DNA from: an uncultured bacterium
GTDB taxonomy: Bacteria > Bacillota > Clostridia > Oscillospirales > Oscillospiraceae
Direction: 5' to 3'
Assembly (NCBI GenBank): GCA_947364395.1
Contig: CANASS010000004.1
Coordinates: 1-64,000 of the forward strand
DNA: 64,000 nt
Part shown: positions 9,597 through 18,102 of the stretch, one piece after another
Layout: each line of letters begins with the position of its first letter
How positions within the stretch are numbered: position 1 is the first letter of the stretch
Notes under the pieces: model-generated
Told to the model about the DNA's origin: nothing
The model's input: the letters and a program-made list of their open reading frames with translations, nothing else
The model's database searches: none
Program-made: the position numbers and the translations under genes

Positions 9597-10151
9597 ATGG
9601 AACCAGATTTTGAACAGATCACGTCCCAGGCCCGGACCGCGGCCACAGAGCTTCTGGACGCCGCCGGGCTGAGGGCGGGGGACATTTTTGTGGTGGGCTG
9701 CTCCTCCTCCGAGGTACTGGGGGGACACATTGGAAAGGCCTCCAGCCAGGAGGCGGCAGAGGCGGTGTTTTCCGGCATTTACCCCGTTTTGCAGGAGCGG
9801 GGGATATATCTGGCCGCCCAGTGCTGCGAGCACCTGAACCGGGCCCTCATTCTGGAGGGGGACTGCGCGGACAAATACGGCTATGAGCCGGTGTGCGTGG
9901 TGCCCCAGCCCAAGGCGGGGGGCTCCTTCGCCACAAAGGCGTGGCAGTCCTTCGCCCGGCCCACAGCGGTGGAGCGCGTCCGGGCCCACGCGGGGCTGGA
10001 CATCGGCGGCACCCTCATCGGGATGCACCTGCGGGAGGTGGCGGTGCCTGTGCGGCTGAGCCTGGACCACGTGGGACAGGCCATCCTGCTGTGCGCCCGC
10101 ACCCGGCCCAAATTCATCGGCGGGAGCCGTGCGCTGTACGAAATTGGATAG
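9597..10151 (+). CDS. UPF0340 family protein (TIGR01440, YwlG-like)
   Basis: 184-residue conserved protein of unknown function. It shows family landmarks: a central VVGCSSSEVLGGHIGKASS, the CCEHLNRALI segment, VVPQPKAGGSFA and the C-terminal ARTRPKFIGGSRA. Members are widespread in Firmicutes, often near glyA/upp; here it follows the M32 peptidase. Its length is typical. Confidence 0.9.
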   Translation: MEPDFEQITSQARTAATELLDAAGLRAGDIFVVGCSSSEVLGGHIGKASSQEAAEAVFSGIYPVLQERGIYLAAQCCEHLNRALILEGDCADKYGYEPVCVVPQPKAGGSFATKAWQSFARPTAVERVRAHAGLDIGGTLIGMHLREVAVPVRLSLDHVGQAILLCARTRPKFIGGSRALYEIG

Positions 10152-10262
10152 CCCCTCTGGGAAGGCAGGGAAACCAGGGGGATATCGCAATGATTGGCGG
10201 CCCGCTTTTCATTGCGGTATCGGCGAAAACAACTAGCGCTGATTGCGAAAGAGGCGATTGAT

Positions 10263-10775
10263 GTGTCGGAGCAGCAATCCATGCCGCCGGTGGAGACCAG
10301 GCTTGGGTCGGAGCTGATGGCGGAGGTATATAAAGCGCTCAATTTCGAGCCCTCTGTCTTTGCCAAACGCCACAGAGACGAGTTTACACACCTGTACCTT
10401 AGGATCGACGGTATGCTCAGCTATGTGGGGGAGGAAATATTCTCCTATCTCTCCACCCAGGTCAACGAGTGCCTGTCTAAGGCGGAGTACGCCTTGCTGT
10501 CTTACATGGAATATGCCGGACGGATGCAGAAAACCGGGGATCATGACCGCTTTGCCCAGGCGGTGGCCCGCTATTTCACGGTGAGACGGCAGACGGGCAG
10601 CGACTGGCTTTACGCTTTTGAGGGAGCGGACGCCAAAAGGCGCTGCTTGGAAGCCTATCCGCAAATGTATTCCATGGCTCAGGCCATGTACGCCTTTGCA
10701 AAAGAGACCGAGGAATTCAAGGCCGTCGCAATGACCGACGGCCCGGACGCCTGGCCCGATCCCAAAAGAATTTGA
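10263..10775 (+). CDS. hypothetical protein
   Basis: About 170 residues, predicted mostly helical (FTHLYLRIDGMLSYVGEEIF; YALLSYMEYAGRMQ). No family recognised. The start is uncertain. The open frame extends back to a TTG at 10194, but the GTG at 10263 has AAAGAGG at 10248-10254 with an 8-base gap and is preferred. A 23-codon frame with its own ATG at 10190 ends at 10261, 1 base before this GTG, so translational coupling to a leader peptide is possible. The C-terminus is proline- and aspartate-rich (DGPDAWPDPKR). Confidence 0.55.
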   Translation: MSEQQSMPPVETRLGSELMAEVYKALNFEPSVFAKRHRDEFTHLYLRIDGMLSYVGEEIFSYLSTQVNECLSKAEYALLSYMEYAGRMQKTGDHDRFAQAVARYFTVRRQTGSDWLYAFEGADAKRRCLEAYPQMYSMAQAMYAFAKETEEFKAVAMTDGPDAWPDPKRI

Positions 10776-10874
10776 GCCCTCCTTTTTTCGGACCCTGGAC
10801 TTTCGCCGTTTATCCTTCCCAACGGGCACGTTTTGTGATACTATGGGGGCAGAAAAGAAAAGGAGGACCCTTCC

Positions 10875-12206
10875 TTGAATGAAAAACTCACCCCCCGCCA
10901 GCTGACCCTCATCGGCTCCATGCTTTTGGGCCTGTTCTTCGGGGCGGGCAACCTGATCTTTCCTCTGATTCTGGGGGCCAAAGCTGGGCAGAACCTGCCC
11001 GCCGCCCTCCTGGGGCTTCTCATGACCGCCGTGGGCATCCCTCTGCTGGGGGTCATGTCCATCGGCCTTGCCCGGAGCGAGGGCCTGCTGGACCTGTCAG
11101 GCCGGGTGTCCCCCCGGTTCCGGCTTCTCTTTACCTGCGCCCTGTATCTGACCATCGGGCCCCTGTTCGCCATCCCCCGCTGCGCCGCCACCAGCTTCAC
11201 CATCGGCCTGTCCCCCTTTGCGGGAGAAAACCCCTGGCTTTGGCAGCTTGGGTTTTCCCTGTGCTTTTTTGGGGCGGTGCTGTTTTTCTCCCTGAAACCA
11301 TCCAAAATTCTGGATTCCGTGGGGAAACTTCTGAACCCGGCCTTCCTCCTCTTTCTGGGAATTATGCTGGTCACAGCTCTCATCAAGCCTGTCCAATCCG
11401 TGTCCTCGGTGGCTCCCAGCGGGGACTATATCCACTCCGCCTTTTCCGCCGGTTTTTTGCAGGGCTATGATACCCTGGACGCCCTGGCCAGTCTGGCCTT
11501 TGGCATCATTGTCATTCGGACCGTCCGCCAGCTTGGGGTCACTGAGCCGGGGCGGGTGGCGGTGAGCACAGTGAATTCCGGGGTGGTGAGCATGTCCCTG
11601 ATGGCCCTCATCTACGCGGCCACCGCCCTGGTGGGAGCCCAGAGCTTTGGGCTCTACGCGGAACGCCTCTCAGACCCCGGCTTTACAGGGGGCGATGCCT
11701 TCGCCATCATCGCCCGCCACTATTTTGGCCCCGGGGGCGCGCTGCTGCTGGCGGTCACGGTGACCCTATGCTGCATGAAGACCGCCGTGGGATTGGTGAC
11801 CTCCTGCGGGGAGACCTTTGAGGAGATGTTCCCCGGCAGGCTCTCCTACCCCAAGTGGGCGGTGCTGTTCAGCGCCGCTTCCCTGCTCATCTCCAACTTT
11901 GGTCTTTCCAAAATCATCGAATTTTCCGCCCCGGTGCTCTACTTCCTCTATCCCCTGGCCATTGTACTGATTCTGCTGGGACTTTTAGGGCAGTTTTTCG
12001 GCCACGCCCGCCCTGTCTACCAGTGGACCATGTGGTTCACCCTGGCTGCGGCGGTGCTGGAACTGTGCCGGGTGGTGCGCTTCAAGCCCGTGGCCAGCCT
12101 GGCGGGGCGGGTCCTCCCCTTCTATACCTACGGACTGGGCTGGGTGATCCCGGCGGCCCTTGGATTTGCCGTGGGAATGATTTTGAACCGGCGGCACAGG
12201 ACATGA
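10875..12206 (+). CDS. brnQ: branched-chain amino acid transport system II carrier protein
   Basis: 443-residue LIVCS-family cation symporter for leucine, isoleucine and valine in the cytoplasmic membrane, with about 12 hydrophobic segments. The N-terminal signature GLFFGAGNLIFPLILG and the motif PLFAIPRCAATSFTIG are diagnostic. Translation starts at TTG 10875, placed 8 bases after AAAAGGAGG; the nearby ATG at 10879 is out of frame. No T-box was recognised upstream. Length is typical. Confidence 0.95.
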   Translation: MNEKLTPRQLTLIGSMLLGLFFGAGNLIFPLILGAKAGQNLPAALLGLLMTAVGIPLLGVMSIGLARSEGLLDLSGRVSPRFRLLFTCALYLTIGPLFAIPRCAATSFTIGLSPFAGENPWLWQLGFSLCFFGAVLFFSLKPSKILDSVGKLLNPAFLLFLGIMLVTALIKPVQSVSSVAPSGDYIHSAFSAGFLQGYDTLDALASLAFGIIVIRTVRQLGVTEPGRVAVSTVNSGVVSMSLMALIYAATALVGAQSFGLYAERLSDPGFTGGDAFAIIARHYFGPGGALLLAVTVTLCCMKTAVGLVTSCGETFEEMFPGRLSYPKWAVLFSAASLLISNFGLSKIIEFSAPVLYFLYPLAIVLILLGLLGQFFGHARPVYQWTMWFTLAAAVLELCRVVRFKPVASLAGRVLPFYTYGLGWVIPAALGFAVGMILNRRHRT

Positions 12207-12309
12207 TCGTCCGCGTCCTGACCGCCCCCGGTTCGGAGGTGCGGCCCCACAGGCAATTTGACCTTTGAACGCCCAGCGGCCTGTCCATTCCAATAGAAGG
12301 GAGGAATTT

Positions 12310-13104
12310 GTGATCCTGCCTTCCCAAGAGCACAAAATATTTGACAGATTAACGAAAGGGGACTTTGACGTGAACGAGATTCTAACCGCTCTGCACAGGC
12401 GCAAGTCCGTGCGGGCATACACTGGAGAGCCTGTCTCAGCGGAGCAAAAGGAGCAGATTTTGAGGGCCGCCTGCGCGGCGCCCACCGCGGGCAACCAGCA
12501 GCTCTACACCATTTTGGATATTACAGATCAGGGCCTCAAGGACAAGCTGGCCGTCTCCTGCGATAACCAGCCCTTTATCGCAAAGGCGGAGGTCGTGCTG
12601 ATTTTCTGCGCGGACTGTCAAAAGTGGTATGACGCCTTTGCCGCCGCCGGCTGTGAGCCCCGTCTCCCCAGGGCGGGGGATCTGATGCTGGCGGTGACCG
12701 ACTGCGCGATTGCCGCTCAAAACGCGGTAACCGCAGCGGACAGCCTGGGGCTGGGCTCCTGCTATATTGGAGACATCATGGAACAGTGCGAAACCCACCG
12801 GGAGCTGCTCAGCCTTCCCAGCTATGTATTCCCGGCGGTCATGCTGGTGATCGGGACGCCGACCCAGCAGCAGAGGGAGCGGCCAAAGCCCGAACGATGC
12901 CGCCTGAAGCACATCGTCCACGAGAACACATACCGCCGCATGGGCCCGGAGGAGCTGCAGGAAATGCTGGCCCCCCAGGCCGGCCAGCGGCCCTACGAAG
13001 AGTGGCTGGCCGCCTTCTGTGAGCGGAAATACCAGTCCAGCTTTTCCCGGGAAATGTCCCGCTCTGTGGAGGAATATCTAAAATCATTCCAGCAGGGGTC
13101 CTGA
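12310..13104 (+). CDS. nitroreductase family protein
   Basis: FMN-dependent nitroreductase-fold oxidoreductase, about 264 residues. The core begins with ILTALHRRKSVRAYTGEPVS, whose RRKSVR motif binds the FMN phosphate, followed by ACAAPTAGNQQ and the dimer-interface DCAIAAQNAVTAADSLGLGS with CYIGDI. A C-terminal extension of about 60 residues follows the nucleotide-binding core. Two starts are plausible: GTG 12310 with a strong GGGAGGA site, or GTG 12370 with AAAGGGGA, which would remove a 20-residue lead. The physiological substrate is not predictable. Confidence 0.85.
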   Translation: MILPSQEHKIFDRLTKGDFDVNEILTALHRRKSVRAYTGEPVSAEQKEQILRAACAAPTAGNQQLYTILDITDQGLKDKLAVSCDNQPFIAKAEVVLIFCADCQKWYDAFAAAGCEPRLPRAGDLMLAVTDCAIAAQNAVTAADSLGLGSCYIGDIMEQCETHRELLSLPSYVFPAVMLVIGTPTQQQRERPKPERCRLKHIVHENTYRRMGPEELQEMLAPQAGQRPYEEWLAAFCERKYQSSFSREMSRSVEEYLKSFQQGS

Positions 13105-13124
13105 ACAGCCAATCACCAAATAAA

Positions 13125-13148
13125 GACGGAGGCCAAAAGGCCTCCGTC
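13125..13148. terminator. bidirectional intrinsic terminator
   Basis: A perfect 10-bp stem (GACGGAGGCC / GGCCTCCGTC) with an AAAA loop, with A/T-rich flanks on both sides (AATAAA before, TATTTTTATT after). It serves the nitroreductase gene on the plus strand and the phosphohexomutase gene on the minus strand, which converge here. Confidence 0.9.
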
Positions 13149-13154
13149 CTATTT

Positions 13155-14588
13155 TTATTCGATGTTCTGCCCCTCCAGCCCCAGGAAACGCTCCATACAG
13201 GCGGCAGTCTCCGCCGCCCGCGCCACGGTGTCCATCTCGCAGAACACCCGCAGCAGAGGCTCCGTGCCGGAGAAACGGGAGATCAGCCAGCCGCCGTTCT
13301 TGAAGTACACCTTACAGCCGTCGGCATAGCTCACCCTTTCGATGTCCAGGCCGAAGTCGGGCAGCGCCTTGTCCTCCATCACCAGCCGGTGGATGCGCCC
13401 CTTCTCCTCCGGGGAGAAGCGATAGCCCCGCTCCACCATCTCAAATGTCCCGTAGCGGTCCGTGATTTCCTGGTACAGCTCGGACAGCCTCCGGCCCGTA
13501 GTGGCCAGCATCTCCACCAGCAGGGAGGCGGCGTAGATGCCGTCCTTGCCCTGGATGTGCCCCCGGACGGTGAGCCCACCGGAGCTCTCCCCGCCGATCA
13601 CCGCCCCGGTCTCCAGCATCTTGCCCGAGACGTGCTTGAAGCCCACGGGCACTTCATAGCAGGTCTCACCGAACTCCTTGGCGATGGCGTCCAGCAGATG
13701 GGTGGTGGCGATGTTGCGCACCGCCGCCCCGTGCCAGCCCTTGTACCGCAGCAAGTAGTAATACAGCAGCACCAGAATCTTGTTGGGGTGGAGGAACTCT
13801 CCCCGGTCGTCGATGACCCCCAGCCGGTCCGCGTCGCCGTCGGTGGCAATGCCAATGTCACAGCCGTTCTCCTCCACGAAGGACTGGAGGCCGATGAGGG
13901 TCTTGCTGTTGGGGGCGGGGAGCCGCCCGCCGAACAGGGCGTCCCGCCGCTCGTGGATCACGTCCACGTCGCACCGGGCGGTGATGAGGATGGTGCTCAG
14001 CGCGGTCTTGGACACCCCGAACATGGGGTCCAGCACCACCTTCAGTCCCCGGGAGCGGATGGCGTCCATATTCACCGACCGGATAATGGAGTCAATGTAG
14101 GGGTTCATGGGGTCGATGATCTGAATCTGCCCCGTGCGCACCCCCGTCTCGTAGGACACCACCGGATAGGGGCTTTCCGGCAGGGCGGTGATATACTGCT
14201 CAATGCTGGCCGTCACGTTCTCGTCGGCGTCCCGGCCACCCCGGGTGAACACCTTCACCCCGTTGTACAGCGCCGGATTGTGGCTGGCGGTCACCGCCAT
14301 GCCGTAAGACAGCTCGTAGTACTTCACCGCGAACATAATCAGAGGGGTGGGGGCCTCCCGCTCCACCACCATGCAGGGCACCTCCGCCCCGGCCATCACC
14401 TCGGCCGCCCAGTGGGCGGCCTCCTGGGACAAGAACCGCCGGTCATAGCCGATGAGGAACCCCCGCTGGGCCACGCCCTCGTCTTTCATCTTCGCCGCCA
14501 GGGCGGCGGCCAGCCGCTGGACGTTGGCCTTGGTGAACCCGTCCCCGATGATGGCCCGCCAGCCCCCCGTTCCAAATTGGATGCTCAT
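13155..14588 (-). CDS. phosphoglucomutase/phosphomannomutase family protein
   Basis: 477-residue alpha-D-phosphohexomutase. The N-terminal loop is FGTGGWRAIIGDGF. The catalytic phosphoserine loop is AVTASHNP, the metal-binding loop is TDGDADRLG, the sugar-specificity loop is GGESSGG and the phosphate-binding loop is RFSGTEPLLRVF. It lies 51 bases downstream of the sugar ABC permease genes on the same strand, with AAGGAG before its ATG. This suggests a role in converting sugar phosphates derived from the imported carbohydrate; substrate choice (glucose or mannose phosphate) cannot be told. Confidence 0.92.
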   Translation of the reverse strand: MSIQFGTGGWRAIIGDGFTKANVQRLAAALAAKMKDEGVAQRGFLIGYDRRFLSQEAAHWAAEVMAGAEVPCMVVEREAPTPLIMFAVKYYELSYGMAVTASHNPALYNGVKVFTRGGRDADENVTASIEQYITALPESPYPVVSYETGVRTGQIQIIDPMNPYIDSIIRSVNMDAIRSRGLKVVLDPMFGVSKTALSTILITARCDVDVIHERRDALFGGRLPAPNSKTLIGLQSFVEENGCDIGIATDGDADRLGVIDDRGEFLHPNKILVLLYYYLLRYKGWHGAAVRNIATTHLLDAIAKEFGETCYEVPVGFKHVSGKMLETGAVIGGESSGGLTVRGHIQGKDGIYAASLLVEMLATTGRRLSELYQEITDRYGTFEMVERGYRFSPEEKGRIHRLVMEDKALPDFGLDIERVSYADGCKVYFKNGGWLISRFSGTEPLLRVFCEMDTVARAAETAACMERFLGLEGQNIE

Positions 14589-14639
14589 TCTCTCTCTCCT
14601 TCCAGGGCTCTGGCTGCGTCGGAGGCCCAGAATTCTGTA

Positions 14640-15482
14640 TTATCCCTTCACGCCGCCGGAGGTCAGGCCGCTGACCAGATGCTTTTCGATGCACAGGAAC
14701 AGGATAATCACCGGGATGGTGGCGAAGATAGAGGTGGCGAAGAGGTGCTGCCACTTGATGAAGTTAAAGCCGTAGAACACGTTGATGCCCACGGTGATGG
14801 GCTTGAGGAGGTCGGAGGAGATGAGGGTCAGCGCGATGGTGTACTCGTTCCAGGCGTTGATGAACACGAAAATCAGGGTGGTGACGATGCCTGGGGCGGC
14901 CACGGGGAGAAGCACCCGGATCAGGGCCCGCACCGTGCCGCAGCCGTCGATCTTGGCCGCCTGCTCCATCTCGGAGGAGATGGAGGTGAAGGTGCCCCGA
15001 AGCAGCCAGATGGCGAAAGCCTGGTTGAAGGCCGCGTTGAGCAGGACCAGGCCCAGCAGGCTGTTGGTAAGACCCATGTCGGTCATCAGCCGGTAGATGC
15101 CCACCAGCAGCACCACGGGGGAGAACATCTGGCTCATGATAACCGCGCCCATGAAGATGCCCTTGCCCTTAAAGCGCATCCGGGAGAGGGCATATGCCGC
15201 CGGGATGCCGCACAGGATGGCCAGGAAGGTGGCACCGCCAGCCACGACAAGGGAGTTTATCAGGTATTGGAACACCGGGGCGTCCTGCCAGATCTCCACA
15301 AAGACGGACCAGTTCCACAGGGAGGGAAGCAGGGAGCCGCCAATGGCGTACATCTCGTCGTTGCTTTTAGCGGCGGTGGTGAACATCACAAAATAGGGGT
15401 ACAGAATGATGATGCAGATAACAAAGACGAACAGATACAGCGCCACCCGGGTAAGGGGATTCTTCTTTGTCCTCATGTTCAT
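14640..15482 (-). CDS. carbohydrate ABC transporter permease (MalG-type)
   Basis: 280-residue inner permease subunit of a CUT1-type sugar importer with six predicted membrane helices. The EAA loop that contacts the ATPase is visible as EMEQAAKIDGCGTVRALIRV LPVAAPG region (residues about 175-200), and the protein ends in the MalG-type sequence SGLTSGGVKG. It overlaps the upstream permease gene by 4 bases (ATGA), indicating coupled translation. Confidence 0.93.
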   Translation of the reverse strand: MNMRTKKNPLTRVALYLFVFVICIIILYPYFVMFTTAAKSNDEMYAIGGSLLPSLWNWSVFVEIWQDAPVFQYLINSLVVAGGATFLAILCGIPAAYALSRMRFKGKGIFMGAVIMSQMFSPVVLLVGIYRLMTDMGLTNSLLGLVLLNAAFNQAFAIWLLRGTFTSISSEMEQAAKIDGCGTVRALIRVLLPVAAPGIVTTLIFVFINAWNEYTIALTLISSDLLKPITVGINVFYGFNFIKWQHLFATSIFATIPVIILFLCIEKHLVSGLTSGGVKG

Positions 15483-16447
15483 TCCTCCTTTTCCGCCCGC
15501 AGGGTCATGACCATGTAAATGCTGGCGCAGAAAGCCAAAATTACAAAGCCCACCACGGATACCGCCGCAGCCTCACCCACCCGCTGGTTGGTGAAAGACA
15601 GCTTGTACAGGTAGGTCACCAGGGTGTGGGTCTGGTCTGCCGGGTCGCCCTTAGAGATGGTCCACACAATGGGGAAGGAGTTGAACACATAGATGATGTT
15701 CAGCACGGTGGACACCGTCAGGCTGGGCATGAGCAGGGGGAGGGTCACCCGGAACAGCCTATCCCAGAAGGAAGCGCCATCCACGTCGGCGGCCTCATAG
15801 AGGGAGGTGTCAATGCTCTGCAAGCCCGACAGCACGCAGAAGGTGACGAAGGGCACCGTGACCAGAATACCCACAAAGCACTCCCATGCAAAGAAGGCCT
15901 GGGGGGTGGCCGTCCAGTTTACATAGCTCTTGATGAGTCCCAAATTGTAGAGCAGGTTGTTCAGCGCGCCGTAGTCGGCGTTGATGATGTACTTCCACAC
16001 CACGGACTGGATGATGAGGGCAGTGGCCCAGGGGAATACCACGATGGCCCGGACGAACTTCCGGCCGTGGAATTTTTCGTTGAGCACCAGACCCAGCACA
16101 ATGCCGATGATGGTGGACAGGCCCACCACCACCACCGTCCACACCACGGTGTTTCTCAAGGTGGTCCGAAAGGCCGCCTGCTTGAAAATCCAGAGGTAGT
16201 TGTCGATACCGTTAAAGCCCTTGAAAACACCGGCCTTGCTGATCTCGGAGAACGAGGTCTGGAACACGGTGACGATGGGGATCAGGATGAGCACGCCCAT
16301 CATCACGATGCTGGGCAGCAGCCAGATGTACGGCTCCACCCGCCGCTTCAAAGGCGTGCGGTGCTTGGGCGGCGCCGCCTTCTTTTTCTGTGTCATGGGC
16401 TTCGCTGTTTGCTCCGGGCTGGCGCGGAGCTTTGTGCTTTCTTTCAT
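15479..16447 (-). CDS. sugar ABC transporter permease (MalF-type)
   Basis: 322-residue CUT1 permease partner. The N-terminal cytoplasmic lead is basic and is followed by six membrane helices, the first being YIWLLPSIVMMGVLILIPIV. The EAA motif SLYEAADVDGASFWDRLFRV and the following LPLLMPSLTVS are clear. GGAGGCGCGTAT precedes the ATG. It is preceded by the binding protein and followed by the MalG-type permease. No ATPase gene is present in the cluster, so a shared MsmX/UgpC-type ATPase encoded elsewhere is presumably used. Confidence 0.93.
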   Translation of the reverse strand: MKESTKLRASPEQTAKPMTQKKKAAPPKHRTPLKRRVEPYIWLLPSIVMMGVLILIPIVTVFQTSFSEISKAGVFKGFNGIDNYLWIFKQAAFRTTLRNTVVWTVVVVGLSTIIGIVLGLVLNEKFHGRKFVRAIVVFPWATALIIQSVVWKYIINADYGALNNLLYNLGLIKSYVNWTATPQAFFAWECFVGILVTVPFVTFCVLSGLQSIDTSLYEAADVDGASFWDRLFRVTLPLLMPSLTVSTVLNIIYVFNSFPIVWTISKGDPADQTHTLVTYLYKLSFTNQRVGEAAAVSVVGFVILAFCASIYMVMTLRAEKEE

Positions 16448-16557
16448 ATACGCGCCTCCTCACTGGATCTGCCTTGGCCGCGGGAGCGGCAATCCGGCTG
16501 TAATGCTCAGAGGGGCCGGTGACCCGGCCCCTCCGCAGTTTCCGGGGAGCTGTTTAC

Positions 16558-17913
16558 TTACCCGGCGACTTCGTTCTGGAGATTGTCCAGCGCCTCCTGG
16601 GCGGAAATCGCGCCCTGGCAGACGTTCTGCTCAACAGAGATGACGCCGTTGCGCACGTCCATCCACTCGGCCTTGCCCATGGGGTAGAAGCCGCAGTTGG
16701 GCAGCAGGCCGCAGAAGTAGGTGAAGTACTCGCTGTCGCCGGTGACATCGGTGGTGCCGCCCTTGATGTACTTCTCAGCGTTGGCGGACAGGTTGTCGGA
16801 GGCGTCGGTGGTGGCGGGGAGGAAGCCCTCGTACACCATGTAGCTGGAATACCGCTCGCAGTCATAGAAGAAGTCGAAGAAGGCCTTGATGGCGGCGGTG
16901 CGGGCATCCTGGTCGGGGGCCGCGTCGTTCTTGAACACCATCAGCTGGTCGCACACGCCCATGGCGCTGGAGGTGCCGGTGGAGGTGGGAATATCAGAGT
17001 ACTGGTAGTTCACGGTGGAGTCGGCGGAAACCATGTTCATGGGGCCGATCAGCATGGCCAGAGTGCCGGCGCTGAAGGCGTCCTGGAGAGGATAGCGGGT
17101 GTCGGTATAGGGAGCGGAGTTGCAGTAGCCGGAGTCGATGAGCTTCTTGATGTACTCCACGGCCTGCACGTTCTCGGCGCTGTTCAGGGCCCAGTCGCCG
17201 TTGCCGTCCACGAAGCCGCCGCCCATATTCCAGCTGTAGTAGGAGAAGGCCGCCTGGCCCTCGTCGTTGGAGATATCCAGGCCCCAGGGCACGATGGTGT
17301 CGCCGAACTTATCCTTCACGGCCTGGCAGGCGGTGAGCACGTCATCCCAGGTCTTGGGGGCCTCGGCAACGCCCGCCTCGCTCAGCAGGTCCATGTTGCA
17401 GAACAGCAGGCGGCAGGAGGCCAGGATGGGCAGGGCCCACACGGTGCCGTCGATGTCGTTGGACTCCCAGAAGCTGGGGATGATCTTGGCCTTGACCTCA
17501 TCGGAGGTGTACGCCTCGGCGGGCATCAGCAGGTCGTCGGCCACATAGTCGGCAAAGCCGCTGATGTTCAGGATGTCGGGCTGCTGCTTGGACTGAATCC
17601 GGGTGGACACCACGGAATAGATGTCGTTCCAGGAGACGATCTCAATGTTCAGGTCCACAGTGTCGTTGGCGGCCTCAAAGTCCTTCTCGAACTGGGTCCA
17701 CCACTCCTGGGTGTAGTTGCCGTACTGGGAGATGATCACGTTGATGGCGGTCTTGTCGCCGCCGCCCTGCTGCTGGTCGGGCTGCTTGGTCTCGGCGGGG
17801 GCGGTGCTGGTCTTGCTGTCGCCGTCGCCGTTGGAGGGCTTGTCGCCGCTGCCGCAGGCGACAAGAGAGAGCATCATAGCCATGGCCAGCAGCATTGCAA
17901 GAATTTTCTTCAT
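16558..17913 (-). CDS. extracellular sugar-binding lipoprotein of ABC importer
   Basis: About 451 residues; a family 1 solute-binding protein that captures sugar outside the membrane. A lipoprotein signal peptide is visible (MKKILAMLLAMAMMLSLVAC, cleavage before the cysteine), followed by a long Gly/Ser/Gln linker and the conserved fold (FEKDFEAANDTVDLNIEIVS; DVLTACQAVKDKF; GTLAMLIGPMN). The ATG at 17913 is chosen because AAGGAG lies 7 bases upstream; a second ATG at 17919 is too close to that site. It is the first gene of the importer operon. Confidence 0.93.
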   Translation of the reverse strand: MKKILAMLLAMAMMLSLVACGSGDKPSNGDGDSKTSTAPAETKQPDQQQGGGDKTAINVIISQYGNYTQEWWTQFEKDFEAANDTVDLNIEIVSWNDIYSVVSTRIQSKQQPDILNISGFADYVADDLLMPAEAYTSDEVKAKIIPSFWESNDIDGTVWALPILASCRLLFCNMDLLSEAGVAEAPKTWDDVLTACQAVKDKFGDTIVPWGLDISNDEGQAAFSYYSWNMGGGFVDGNGDWALNSAENVQAVEYIKKLIDSGYCNSAPYTDTRYPLQDAFSAGTLAMLIGPMNMVSADSTVNYQYSDIPTSTGTSSAMGVCDQLMVFKNDAAPDQDARTAAIKAFFDFFYDCERYSSYMVYEGFLPATTDASDNLSANAEKYIKGGTTDVTGDSEYFTYFCGLLPNCGFYPMGKAEWMDVRNGVISVEQNVCQGAISAQEALDNLQNEVAG

Positions 17914-18072
17914 TTTCATTCTCCTTCTCATAATTTGGTCCCCCCACCGGGCTGTAAAAGCCTGGAAAGGGGCGCAGGGGTGTTGACAATTCTCACAAAA
18001 TACGCCCTGCTGGCTCCCATTGTACTTATACATTCTGTGAATAAATAGGGGGAAACGTCCACATTATAGAAA

Positions 18073-18102
18073 AATCGTACGAACGTGAAAATTCGTACGA
18101 TT
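18073..18102 (-). terminator. palindromic hairpin after the AraC gene, terminator or operator
   Basis: A perfect 11-bp inverted repeat, AATCGTACGAA and TTCGTACGATT, separated by 8 bases and followed on the minus strand by a T-rich run. It starts at the stop codon of the regulator gene. The stem is relatively AT-rich for a terminator in this GC-rich genome, and each arm contains the self-complementary CGTACG, so a role as operator for the downstream importer operon is also possible. Confidence 0.6.

Noticed and set aside
13389..15518. 709-codon plus-strand frame
   Set aside because: It is antisense to the phosphohexomutase and permease genes; residue composition (His, Gly, Asp-rich) is typical of a GC-rich shadow frame.
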